Shown here piece after piece: positions 43,771 through 52,282 of a stretch of DNA of 64,000 nt. The notes below the pieces were generated by a model. It was not told the origin of the DNA and made no database searches. It saw nothing but the letters and a program-made list of their open reading frames with translations. The translations under genes were made by a program, and so were the position numbers. This DNA is from Gammaproteobacteria bacterium (GTDB lineage: Bacteria; Pseudomonadota; Gammaproteobacteria; Pseudomonadales; Pseudohongiellaceae), in assembly GCA_021773355.1 (NCBI GenBank), contig JAJFKE010000051.1:221387-285386 (forward strand). Reading direction: 5' to 3'. Position 1 is the stretch's first letter. Every line of letters starts with the position of its first letter.

Positions 43771-45616
43771 AACTGATCTGAAATCACAAGAATTAGGTGT
43801 GATTCCTCAGGACGTGCACCTAGTAGTCGATTACTACAGCAATTTATTCTTGCTGTTGGAGTTGCCCGCGCAGGACGAAATTAAAGAGGTTACGGTTTCT
43901 CCCCCAATTTTTTCTCTGAAGGAATTGTCAGAAAATGACAAATTAGGTATTAAAGATTCTTTTCTAGCGGAATATGAAAAAGAACTGGACAAATATGAGC
44001 GCTATAAGGATTCATCGAATTTTTTAAACAAATTGTCGAACTTGGTTGAGCTAGCTGGCGATACCGGATTAGCAGAGAAGTATCTGATTGAAGCAAGTAA
44101 TGTTAGTGAAGATAACCAATTTTTGAGGCATGAATACGGGGATATCCTAATCGATCAAGGTAAATTCGAGGCCGCAGAGATTGTGTTTAATCAATGTAAT
44201 TTTGAGACTGATATTTATTCGAATTTGAGGCTCGCATATATAGCACTGAAAAAAGAACGGATAGATGATGTTTGGAAGAAAATTAATCTAGCATTTGACA
44301 TCGATGAATTTGATTGTAGGGCAAGTCTTTTTGCAGGAACTATGTGCCTCTATTCTCAGAAGTATGAAAATGCTATACGTTATTTTAGAATCGCCCAAGA
44401 ACAGTTTGACAGATCGTCTTCCCTGCATGTCAATATGGCATTCGCCTATTGGATGTTACAACAACCATATAAAGCAGAAAAATCCCTATCTCGAGCTATT
44501 CAAATAAACCCGCTAAATCGGAATGCCGTCGTTTTTTATGCAGATATTTCCCTGGAAGTAAACGAAATCGACAAATCTATAACTGCACTTAAATACTATT
44601 TGGATTATGAACAAAAATCTGAAGTGGTTTGGGAGCGGCTTGGAAGGTCGTACTACAATCAGGGTCTTCAATCGGGTGCCGTTAGTAGTCATGTCAATTC
44701 GATCGAAGCGCTAAAGTTTCAGGAAGCGCTGAGTCCGTCACCAGCGATCTGGAGCAATATCGGATTGAACTACTGTGTAATGAAACAGGACGCGAAAGGA
44801 CGTAGGTTCTATGCCCAAGCAATTGTCAAAGCAGAGGAGGAAAAATCGCCTCTAGCTTCTGTGGTTCCCATGAATAACTTGTGTCTTTCGCTTGTTAACA
44901 AAAAGGAATTCTCCGGTTTGCTTGAAATACTTCGTGAATATTTACTGAAGTATGGTGAACAAATACAAGGTCATCGTTTAGTTGATAAGTTGAAATTGTT
45001 TTCAGTTATCGCGCTTGAGGGAGATGGTAAATACTCGGAAGCAGGGAGAGCTATCGAACAGTTACTTACGCAAGGGATCGAAGATTCGGAAATTAGGCTA
45101 GACCTACTGAATAGGTTACTAATTCACTATGTAGACGTTAAACCTAATGTCTCGAGGCTAACCGAGATTATAATGGAATTGAGTAATTGTATAGATGATT
45201 CTAAGGTCATCCAGAAGGATTTTCAGGACAGGATAATTAACAATATTTCCTTTGCATACTGCTATTTACACGATATTGATAACGCAGCTATTTGGATTTC
45301 TAAAATTAGTCATATAATTCATTTGGATCCTTTTGCGACTGCTACTTTTGGTATGTTAAAAATACTAAAAGGGAAGATAGAGGAGGGGAAGAGCCTTTAT
45401 ATGGAGGCGAGCTCAAAGTTTATAAATCCGAGTGACAAGGCCAGATGTAAACAGAGAATGTATTATGAGCTAGCTAAGAAATTGGCTACTGATGGGGAGC
45501 TAAGCGCGGCTAAGTCTAATTTAAAATTATCACTGAAAGCTAGAAGTGGTGATGATCCGGTTTCTCAAAACGTCAAGAATTTCTCCAATTCACTGCACGC
45601 GAAACTAATTCAGTAA
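43757..45616 (+). CDS. Tetratricopeptide-repeat protein partner of the kinase
   Basis: 619 residues from a TTG start inside the kinase gene. From about residue 95 onward it is a run of TPR-type helical pairs (LRHEYGDILIDQGKFEAAEI, LHVNMAFAYWMLQQPYKAEK, IWSNIGLNYCVMKQDAKGR). No catalytic domain, signal peptide or membrane helix is seen. A scaffold, sensor or kinase substrate is the natural reading. Kinase-TPR pairs occur in signalling and in some defence loci, but no defence-specific motif is present. Confidence 0.75.
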   Translation: MLIRKTDLKSQELGVIPQDVHLVVDYYSNLFLLLELPAQDEIKEVTVSPPIFSLKELSENDKLGIKDSFLAEYEKELDKYERYKDSSNFLNKLSNLVELAGDTGLAEKYLIEASNVSEDNQFLRHEYGDILIDQGKFEAAEIVFNQCNFETDIYSNLRLAYIALKKERIDDVWKKINLAFDIDEFDCRASLFAGTMCLYSQKYENAIRYFRIAQEQFDRSSSLHVNMAFAYWMLQQPYKAEKSLSRAIQINPLNRNAVVFYADISLEVNEIDKSITALKYYLDYEQKSEVVWERLGRSYYNQGLQSGAVSSHVNSIEALKFQEALSPSPAIWSNIGLNYCVMKQDAKGRRFYAQAIVKAEEEKSPLASVVPMNNLCLSLVNKKEFSGLLEILREYLLKYGEQIQGHRLVDKLKLFSVIALEGDGKYSEAGRAIEQLLTQGIEDSEIRLDLLNRLLIHYVDVKPNVSRLTEIIMELSNCIDDSKVIQKDFQDRIINNISFAYCYLHDIDNAAIWISKISHIIHLDPFATATFGMLKILKGKIEEGKSLYMEASSKFINPSDKARCKQRMYYELAKKLATDGELSAAKSNLKLSLKARSGDDPVSQNVKNFSNSLHAKLIQ

Positions 45617-45825
45617 GATATCAAATAGATCGCGCGATAATCTGCCCGGCAGTTCCTTAAAGACATTTGAAATGTAGGGCAGTCTCTTCCGTTTAGACTT
45701 AGTACTACTACAAAATCTAACTTTGGATAACTTGTTGATTTTTGTCATGGCAATCGTCAGGTTTGGGCCAGCGACACTGACATTATGAAAACTGCGCAGC
45801 AACTAAATCAACAGAAGGGGATAAT

Positions 45826-46374
45826 CTAGTTAGAAGTATTATTATAGAGTGTCTGACGACTAATTCCGTATTCACGCGCCAGAGAAGCTTTTCCTTCACC
45901 CTTCTTGATTCGTTTCTTAAGCTCACGAACCTCAGATATCGTGAGCTTTGGCTTAGCGCCAATTTGTTTGCCAGCATCTTTAGCGGCCTTGATTCCTTCA
46001 CGTTGCCGCTCTCTGATCAAGGAACGTTCAAACTCAGCGAATGCCCCCATCATCTGCAGCATGAGTTTCTGCATCGAGGAGTCATCCCCTGAAAAAGTGA
46101 GATTCTCCTTGTGAAATCTCAGCGATACACCCTTATTAGTTATAGACTCTACCAAGACTTGCAGGTCTTTGAGATTCCTAGCCAATCGATCAATACTGTG
46201 AATATGCAAAGTATCGCCATCGCGAATCCACTGCATTAGCTCTTTCAGACGAGGCCGATCTGTATCCTTGCCAGAGCATTTATCAGTGAATACCTTTTTG
46301 AGTTTAATATCGGGCAGTTGCCGATCGGTATTTTGATCAATGCTACTAACTCTGATATATCCAATGTCTGCCAT
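45826..46374 (-). CDS. Serine recombinase (resolvase/invertase)
   Basis: 182 residues. The catalytic N-terminal domain begins MADIGYIRVSSIDQNTDRQL with the nucleophile Ser10, then HIHSIDRLARNLKDL and the dimer helix MMGAFAEFERSLIRERQREG. The C-terminal helix-turn-helix is SLAREYGISRQTLYN. It is full length for the Tn3 resolvase/Hin group. A palindrome lies 43 bases upstream of its start and could be a crossover site. Confidence 0.92.
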   Translation of the reverse strand: MADIGYIRVSSIDQNTDRQLPDIKLKKVFTDKCSGKDTDRPRLKELMQWIRDGDTLHIHSIDRLARNLKDLQVLVESITNKGVSLRFHKENLTFSGDDSSMQKLMLQMMGAFAEFERSLIRERQREGIKAAKDAGKQIGAKPKLTISEVRELKKRIKKGEGKASLAREYGISRQTLYNNTSN

Positions 46375-46416
46375 TTCGATGCCCTCATATATTGTAAATA
46401 TGAACTTAAGGCATTA

Positions 46417-46432
46417 TTAGACATATGTCCAA
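46417..46432. promoter_or_regulatory. Palindrome upstream of the serine recombinase
   Basis: TTAGACATATGTCCAA is a 16-base near-perfect dyad (one mismatch pair). Its place beside the recombinase gene fits a resolution/crossover site or an autoregulatory operator. The surrounding 46375-46828 shows no gene. Confidence 0.4.
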
Positions 46433-46828
46433 TAAATAGTAAATGGGAATTTATGTACACTTTTTAGCAGCACAAACGGGATCTAAAAAAGGTGTCAATC
46501 AAGTATACTCAGTTGGACAGCTAGCGATTGTTAGAACTTAGAACTGAATCTCGGCAACTATAGAATTAGTTACTCCGGTCAATATGTGAAAAACCTCAAA
46601 ACGGCCCTAGGCTTTCAGAGGTACCCCATATCAGATTTATGTTTGGTACCATCCTTTGCCTACCACTATGTACCTAGTCTCAAGCGTGTGACGCTCAAGG
46701 TCTGGTAGACTGCCTCTTTCTATTATTAAGTTGAAAGAAGAGCCTAAATCGAGGCCAAATTAACTTTGATTCACAAGAGCAGTATAGCTAGACTGCCCAC
46801 GTAACTAATAAGAAACAGGGGAGCTGCT

Positions 46829-47139
46829 ATGAGGGCCATCTTTTGCTTAGCGCTGATAACATCCAATCTAGCTATTGCTGATACTGCCAAAATCGCAACA
46901 TGAAACCTCTGAAAGACCGAACCAACTTTGAAGCACTAAATGAATATGATTTATACAGGTTTGTTTCCTCAGACTCATTAGTTGGTTAACGCACTCATAT
47001 TTCTGAAAATGGGAGCAGTACTAGAATAGGATAGCTTCTAGATGGGTATGGGTTTATTGATCTTGACGACAGTGAATATATAGAAGATTCGATTGCTGCA
47101 GTAGATATGCACAAACCAGAAAATGGAATAATATATTAA
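46829..47139 (+). pseudogene. Decayed gene for a secreted protein
   Basis: GGGGAG precedes an ATG at 46829 encoding a signal peptide (MRAIFCLALITSNLAIADTA) that ends in a stop after 24 codons. The later fragments FEALNEYDLYRFVSSDSLVG and DGYGFIDLDDSEYIEDS, then IAAVDMHKPENGIIY lie in shifted frames with intervening stops. The pieces read as one protein broken by several mutations. No family recognised. Confidence 0.55.
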
Positions 47140-47208
47140 ACTTGTTATGCTCCTTGGACAGGTAGTGAGTAACACTAAGCACCTTATTTGAGTGAAGAGG
47201 TATTCTGA

Positions 47209-47559
47209 ATGCAGAAAGCAGTTGTGATCCTGCTCAGCACCCTAGTATTTCTACTGAGTGTTCTAATCTATCTAGAATATATTAGGCCTGAATTATCAAT
47301 TCGGAAAAATCAGTCTAATTATTTGTCCGTCTTCAATAAGTGTGCCTCCGCTGAAGAATCCCTAATCAAAATATTAGATGAACCATTATTTTTGAACAGA
47401 GAAAATGGTGATAGCCTGCTTAAAACTATAGAAGTTGAAAAACTGATTTGTCTTGAGAGAGATATTCTGAAGGCTGCCATGATTGGAAAAGGGGTTTCGG
47501 TGGCACGAATACAGCACCTAGAAAGTTTAGTTCCTTTGAATCGCTATATTGAGAGATAA
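47209..47559 (+). CDS. Small membrane protein of the Hxs locus, copy 1
   Basis: 116 residues with one N-terminal membrane helix (VVILLSTLVFLLSVLIYLEY) and a polar domain with two Cys. A second protein of like size and layout lies upstream of the other MauG-like gene (50194-50571), so each di-heme gene has one. From memory this matches the TIGR03982 type of His-Xaa-Ser system proteins. Its stop abuts the GTG start of the next gene. Confidence 0.6.
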   Translation: MQKAVVILLSTLVFLLSVLIYLEYIRPELSIRKNQSNYLSVFNKCASAEESLIKILDEPLFLNRENGDSLLKTIEVEKLICLERDILKAAMIGKGVSVARIQHLESLVPLNRYIER

Positions 47560-48984
47560 GTGAAAGAAAATAAGAAAAATTTCAGCAGACTCCGAACAAT
47601 TACTGTATCAGTAGTTCTTGCTTTGTCCATAGCGATTATTTGGTTTGTAGAATTTTGGAGAACTGAAAATATTCCGAGCTTAGATTCAAAGTTGGCATTT
47701 GTTATTGAGGAGTTCGAATTAAAACCTATTCATAGTAAGCAGTTTGAAAAAACTGAAAAATATAAATTGGGCCAAGCGTTGTTTTTTGACCCAGTATTGA
47801 GCGGTAACAGGGATGTATCTTGTTCTACATGTCATCTAATCGAATTTGGGTCTTCTGATGGACTGCCGTTGTCGATTGGAGAAGGGGGTGTTGGGGCCGG
47901 TCCGCAGAGATTGCCCGTGAATACTAGGGAAATTCACCCAAAAAATTCTATGGATTTATGGAACAGAGATCACAATGATGTTACCAGCATGTTCTGGGAT
48001 GGGAGGCTGGAAGTTCCAGCGGTGAGGGGGGAGTATTTTCGCACTCCATTAGGCGATATGCTTCCTAGCGGGCTTGAAAATCTCATGGCCGTGCAATCAT
48101 TGTTCCCGCTTCTATCTCCCAATGAAATGCTAGGTTATCCTGACGATTTGTCAGCAAACACGCTCCCCAATGAGCATTCAATGAAGCTGAATACCCTTGC
48201 AGATTCTTACAGACAGACAGGAGTCCCTATTCTTCATTCAGAATCCATATTCGCTGCTGTAATTCTGAGATTATTGGGAGAATTGGATTCGGAGCCAGCC
48301 AATGTTTGGCAATCGGAATATAGAATACTATTCGGCTCAGCTTTTGAGGGTAGAGATCAGTACTCTATAGCCGATGTGGCGAATTCGATTTCTCATTTTA
48401 TTGAGCTTTCTTTTTCAACACGAGACTCTGATTGGGATGAGTATTTGAGCGGGGAACTCGAGTCATTGACTGAATCAGCAAAGCGAGGTGCGTTATATTT
48501 CTATGGAAAAGGCCGTTGTGCTGTTTGTCATTCTGGAGAGACGTTTAGCGATTACAGTTTTCACTCTATAGGGGTTATTGATGAAGATTGGAGAATAGCA
48601 CAAGATGTTAGAGATGTTGGTCGTTACGCAATTACTGGAGTAGAGAACGACTTGTACAAATTTAGAACTCCTCCACTAAGGAATGTTTTGCAAACTGCTC
48701 CTTATTTTCATAATGGTAGCGAATCATCGTTGTATGAGGTCATTCGCCACCATTCGAATCCGACGCGAAATGTTAATCGCTATCACGAATCAGGTCGGTT
48801 CTTGCTTGAGGGTGCGCAGGTAAATGCAATTTCACCACTGCTTCAAATAGGACTTAGTCTTGGAGATTCAGAAATCCATGACATTATTTCCTTCCTTGGC
48901 TCACTAAACTATAGACACTCTGTTGAAGAATTGGGCCAAATGATCCCCGAATCTGTCCCCAGTCAGCTAGAATTTCTGCACTAA
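47560..48984 (+). CDS. MauG-like di-heme c-type protein, copy 1
   Basis: 474 residues from a GTG. One N-terminal membrane helix (ITVSVVLALSIAIIWFVEFW) anchors it to the periplasmic side. Two heme c motifs are visible: CSTCH at 88-92 and CAVCH at 320-324, the spacing of the bacterial CcpA/MauG family. In Hxs loci such proteins are thought to modify the peptide product, possibly a quinone-type maturation; the reaction is not established. Its stop codon overlaps that of the opposite-strand paralogue. Confidence 0.85.
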   Translation: MKENKKNFSRLRTITVSVVLALSIAIIWFVEFWRTENIPSLDSKLAFVIEEFELKPIHSKQFEKTEKYKLGQALFFDPVLSGNRDVSCSTCHLIEFGSSDGLPLSIGEGGVGAGPQRLPVNTREIHPKNSMDLWNRDHNDVTSMFWDGRLEVPAVRGEYFRTPLGDMLPSGLENLMAVQSLFPLLSPNEMLGYPDDLSANTLPNEHSMKLNTLADSYRQTGVPILHSESIFAAVILRLLGELDSEPANVWQSEYRILFGSAFEGRDQYSIADVANSISHFIELSFSTRDSDWDEYLSGELESLTESAKRGALYFYGKGRCAVCHSGETFSDYSFHSIGVIDEDWRIAQDVRDVGRYAITGVENDLYKFRTPPLRNVLQTAPYFHNGSESSLYEVIRHHSNPTRNVNRYHESGRFLLEGAQVNAISPLLQIGLSLGDSEIHDIISFLGSLNYRHSVEELGQMIPESVPSQLEFLH

Positions 48985-50210
48985 AACGATAGGGTTCTTA
49001 GGAAATTAGTTAGTTTGCTCAATTCATCGTTGTCGAGGAAAGGTATCATTAAGAGGCTTTCATTAGCGCTTGTTAATATTCTGTAGTATTCAGTTCGTTC
49101 TAATGGAGAAAATTCAGCTATTTCCTTTGAATTTGAAAGCGGGTCAAAATGATATCTTATAGCTGCCTCAAGTGATTCCACGGAGCCGCTGTGACCATAA
49201 GGAAATGTGTCGGCTACATTCAACAGGGGAGGGGTTCGAAACTTATATAAATCTGACGGATTGTGAGTTGTATTGTAGCGGCCATAATCGATTCCAAATC
49301 CATTCTTGCCAGAGCCAAGTTGTGTAAACGGAATCGTATGAAAGTCAAAATCGCTGAAGTAAGGGCCTGAATGACATGTTGAACATTTTCCCTTGCCATA
49401 AAAAATTCTTGCACCTTCGACTTCTTCGGTCGTCATTGACTGACCATCAAATACGAACTTATGAAATTTTGTGCTTTTCGGTCTGAATTTGAACCTAATA
49501 AATTCTGCTATCGATTCGGCAACATCGAGGAATTTTAAATCATCAATGCTCTTTTCTTCATACATTGCCAGCCTCTGAATAGCATCTGCTTCCCACTGTT
49601 TGAGATTGCTCAGAAGATATGAAAATACACTCTCTGCATTACTTAGTGTTTCCTGTTTGTTCTCCTGAACCTCATTCGTTTCAATTAACATTTCCTTAAT
49701 TTCGACTGCTGGCAAGTGCACGGCAACAACTAACGGATCGTTTGAAGGTGATAACTCCCCAAATTGACTCAGCAATTCGCCTTCTTTTGTAGTTTCTACT
49801 CTCCCATCCCAGAAAAACGTAGAGAACTCTTTATGACCGCGGCCCCAGAGAGCTAAAGTGTTACGTGGAATTACTTCCCCTTCAGACAGCACTCGATTTA
49901 ATCCAATACCTAATCCGTTAACTCCAATTGCTAATGGAATTCCATCTGCACTTGAAAATTCATCCAGATGACAATCAACACATGCTATATCTCTATTGTT
50001 TCCCAAATTCTTTGATTCAAAGAATAATTGTCCTATTGATGAGAGTTCGACATTTGTAGGTATCTCAATTTGCGAGACTGCCAAAAATCCATTTCGAATG
50101 GCAGCATCTTTGATGAGGTTTTCAAACGGTGTTGCAGAATTAGCGCTAGGAGAAAAAAGAGCGAGCAGGAGTAGTGTCAGGATATGAAATTTACTAGTAC
50201 CGAATTTCAT
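48981..50210 (-). CDS. MauG-like di-heme c-type protein, copy 2
   Basis: 409 residues from the ATG at 50210, which gives a clean signal peptide (FHILTLLLLALFSPSANSA). Heme motifs are CVDCH at 77-81 and CSTCH at 276-280. It is about 65 residues shorter than copy 1 and is secreted rather than anchored. The first CxxCH region, with SSADGIPLAIGVNGLGIG, and the second, with HSGPYFSDFDFHTI, parallel copy 1 closely. Longer frames to 50288 exist but would run through the upstream gene. Confidence 0.83.
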   Translation of the reverse strand: MKFGTSKFHILTLLLLALFSPSANSATPFENLIKDAAIRNGFLAVSQIEIPTNVELSSIGQLFFESKNLGNNRDIACVDCHLDEFSSADGIPLAIGVNGLGIGLNRVLSEGEVIPRNTLALWGRGHKEFSTFFWDGRVETTKEGELLSQFGELSPSNDPLVVAVHLPAVEIKEMLIETNEVQENKQETLSNAESVFSYLLSNLKQWEADAIQRLAMYEEKSIDDLKFLDVAESIAEFIRFKFRPKSTKFHKFVFDGQSMTTEEVEGARIFYGKGKCSTCHSGPYFSDFDFHTIPFTQLGSGKNGFGIDYGRYNTTHNPSDLYKFRTPPLLNVADTFPYGHSGSVESLEAAIRYHFDPLSNSKEIAEFSPLERTEYYRILTSANESLLMIPFLDNDELSKLTNFLRTLSF

Positions 50211-50571
50211 GGATTTCAACGAAGTCACGGAGTTCATAATTCTGTTCTTCGAGTGCTTCGATTCCAATGTAAGAAAGATCATTCGCATCCAGACCCCATT
50301 TGATCATTCGCTTGCGTAGTTTGTCGTATTCATGACAATCCATCAGGCTTAACTCGGATGACTGCAAATTGCGGATTAGTATTTTAGTAGGGTCTAATTC
50401 TACTGCTCTCTTGGCAATGTAGTGATCACGCATACTTTGATCACATTTGAACATTAGTTCTTTGTAGTCCTCAGCCCATATAGTACTTGCGACTACAGGG
50501 CTACCGACTTGATAACCGATATATGATACTAAAATGGTCAGCAGGGCAAAAACAAGCGACTTAGTCGTCAT
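50194..50571 (-). CDS. Small membrane protein of the Hxs locus, copy 2
   Basis: 125 residues with an N-terminal hydrophobic segment (LVFALLTILVSYIGYQVGSP) and polar remainder with two Cys. It is the partner of the second MauG-like gene and overlaps its start by 17 bases. hxsA lies two bases upstream. Confidence 0.6.
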   Translation of the reverse strand: MTTKSLVFALLTILVSYIGYQVGSPVVASTIWAEDYKELMFKCDQSMRDHYIAKRAVELDPTKILIRNLQSSELSLMDCHEYDKLRKRMIKWGLDANDLSYIGIEALEEQNYELRDFVEIHEIRY

Positions 50572-50573
50572 TA

Positions 50574-51173
50574 TTATTCAGCAACGATTCCAAGGGATGA
50601 CAGAGTGTCAGTATCGAGTTTTCCGGAGGCTAGTATTGCGTTATCATTTTGATATTCAAATACGGCAGCAATTGATCGCGCATGCAAGCTGCCATCAATT
50701 GCGCCCACATTGTAACCTTTGGCTGCTAAGGCTAATTGAGCACTCAATACAATCTTAGTGAATTTGTCAGAATTTCCTGGAAGGATTTTCAACTTTCGCT
50801 CTTCTTCTACTACGATGCGAGAGCTAGGTAGCACAGTATTCCGTGGAGTGCTTGATTCGTTCCTACCAGCAAGGATATCTTGTGCGTCAATATCATCGAT
50901 GCTCAAAGACCTCGCTCCGCCTGAGGCATGACTTGAATGTGAAGAGTGCGATCCATGTGATGAGTGAGAAGAATGCGATGAGTGCTGTGCTAGTGTATAA
51001 ATTTGACGTTTTTTAATGTCACTTACAATTGATTTGGCTTTGTTCAGTAAGCCATCGGTTTCAATCAACTGGTTTTGTGTTTGTACACCACCATCGGGCT
51101 CAGCTCCGAATGCTCCTGCTGCTGCCAAGCTGGGTACTACGAAGGAAAGAGTTTTTATGATTAGGTTTTTCAT
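50574..51173 (-). CDS. hxsA: His-Xaa-Ser repeat peptide precursor
   Basis: 199 residues. A signal peptide (SFVVPSLAAAGAFGA) is followed by seven tandem His-Xaa-Ser triplets at residues 64-84 (H64, 67, 70, 73, 76, 79 and 82; mostly HSS, once HGS, once HAS). The C-terminus (about 135-198) is a peptidoglycan-binding-type domain (LALAAKGYNVGAIDGSLHAR). This is the modified substrate of the Hxs radical-SAM pair. The secreted, wall-binding layout suggests a modified protein held in the periplasm. Confidence 0.9.
   Translation of the reverse strand: MKNLIIKTLSFVVPSLAAAGAFGAEPDGGVQTQNQLIETDGLLNKAKSIVSDIKKRQIYTLAQHSSHSSHSSHGSHSSHSSHASGGARSLSIDDIDAQDILAGRNESSTPRNTVLPSSRIVVEEERKLKILPGNSDKFTKIVLSAQLALAAKGYNVGAIDGSLHARSIAAVFEYQNDNAILASGKLDTDTLSSLGIVAE
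50922..50984 (-). repeat. Seven tandem His-Xaa-Ser codon triplets
   Basis: A 63-base block of seven 9-base units in hxsA. Synonymous variation among the units argues for selection on the protein rather than very recent slippage. Confidence 0.9.
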
Positions 51174-51190
51174 GCAGACTGATCCTTAAA

Positions 51191-52282
51191 TTAGAGTTGA
51201 GAAATTCGCTCCCACTTACTTCTCTCATCGTACCATTCGAAAAAACCTGTACATTCTTCTTTTACTGTACATTTCCCACAAATGTCAAGATATTTCCTCT
51301 TCCAGTCAGAAATACTTTGCTTACAATATTTTCGATATTGCGGGCCTACTGTGCAGAGAGGGAAATTGAAAAGCCTAACGTCAACTCCACGGGCCACTGC
51401 AATATCTATTGCCTTATGAATGGGTTGAGGAGCGATTGAATGATCGTAAAGCAAATTTCCCAAATTCGCTTTGGCAAATCCAACAGGCTCAAGAGCCATA
51501 ATTGCCCAATAATTAGCAAAATCTAGGTGGTCAGAAATAAATTTGCTCAAATCTGGCAGCTCCAAACTGTTTGTAGCCATAACGACCGTTCGTAGTTCGA
51601 TATTGGCTTTTGATGAAGCTAACAAATAGAGATTATTCATTAAAATATTAAACGATCCATGCTTATCAACTATATCTTCGTGAATTTCTGATTTAGAGGC
51701 ATAGATGGGTATTCCCCACAAAACATCTAGTGATTCATGAATTTTTTGCAACCTTGGTATATCTTCTGGCGTCAAGTGCTGGCAATTCGACAAGATATGA
51801 ATTTTTAAGTCCGGTCTAGAACTGGACAAATTCTCCAACAAAGTGAACAGCTCAGCTTTATACAATGTAGGCTCGCCTCCGCTCAGACAGATAGTTGCAC
51901 CCTGAGAAGCAAGTGTTAGAGCCTGTTCATAGATTGGGAACCGCCAAGCGTCATTTGTTTTTCGAGGTGGCTGACTGCACATGACGCACATTTGGTCACA
52001 TCGCTCTGTCATTAAGAGGGAATTATAATTGCTATTCGCGCGGAAGATCCTCTGAATCTTGCTGCTCTTTGGATCGCAAAGTAGAACATCACCTTCGAAA
52101 TCATCGGCCTGAGGTGGTAAGAACGAAAAAATGCCACTCTTATAGTGCACACTTATGTTGCCTAGCTCATCTTTCTTGAATGGGAAAGTTAGATCATCAT
52201 TTGTAGAAATGGTATTGCTAATGCGCGCCACAAAAGGAGGACCACTCCAGCTAAAATTAGCTTTGAGCTTTAAGTTAATCAT
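51191..52282 (-). CDS. hxsC: Hxs system radical SAM maturase HxsC
   Basis: 363 residues. The iron-sulfur motif C-x3-C-x2-C is at Cys95, Cys99 and Cys102 (TERCDQMCVMCSQPP), followed by CLSGGEPTLYKAELF, the SAM-binding GGE motif. A C-terminal Cys-rich end (CGKCTVKEEC) may hold another cluster. It overlaps hxsB by 4 bases and precedes hxsA by 17. It should install a radical-based change on the HxsA repeats together with HxsB. Confidence 0.9.
   Translation of the reverse strand: MINLKLKANFSWSGPPFVARISNTISTNDDLTFPFKKDELGNISVHYKSGIFSFLPPQADDFEGDVLLCDPKSSKIQRIFRANSNYNSLLMTERCDQMCVMCSQPPRKTNDAWRFPIYEQALTLASQGATICLSGGEPTLYKAELFTLLENLSSSRPDLKIHILSNCQHLTPEDIPRLQKIHESLDVLWGIPIYASKSEIHEDIVDKHGSFNILMNNLYLLASSKANIELRTVVMATNSLELPDLSKFISDHLDFANYWAIMALEPVGFAKANLGNLLYDHSIAPQPIHKAIDIAVARGVDVRLFNFPLCTVGPQYRKYCKQSISDWKRKYLDICGKCTVKEECTGFFEWYDERSKWERISQL

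Noticed and set aside
45605..45802. Reverse-strand frame of 65 residues after the TPR gene
   Set aside because: Basic sequence vaguely like a truncated protein end, but no start context and no family match; not enough to call a gene.
50922..50984. Short tandem repeats as a possible CRISPR or satellite
   Set aside because: The 9-base units are in frame and encode the His-Xaa-Ser triplets of HxsA; no spacers are present.
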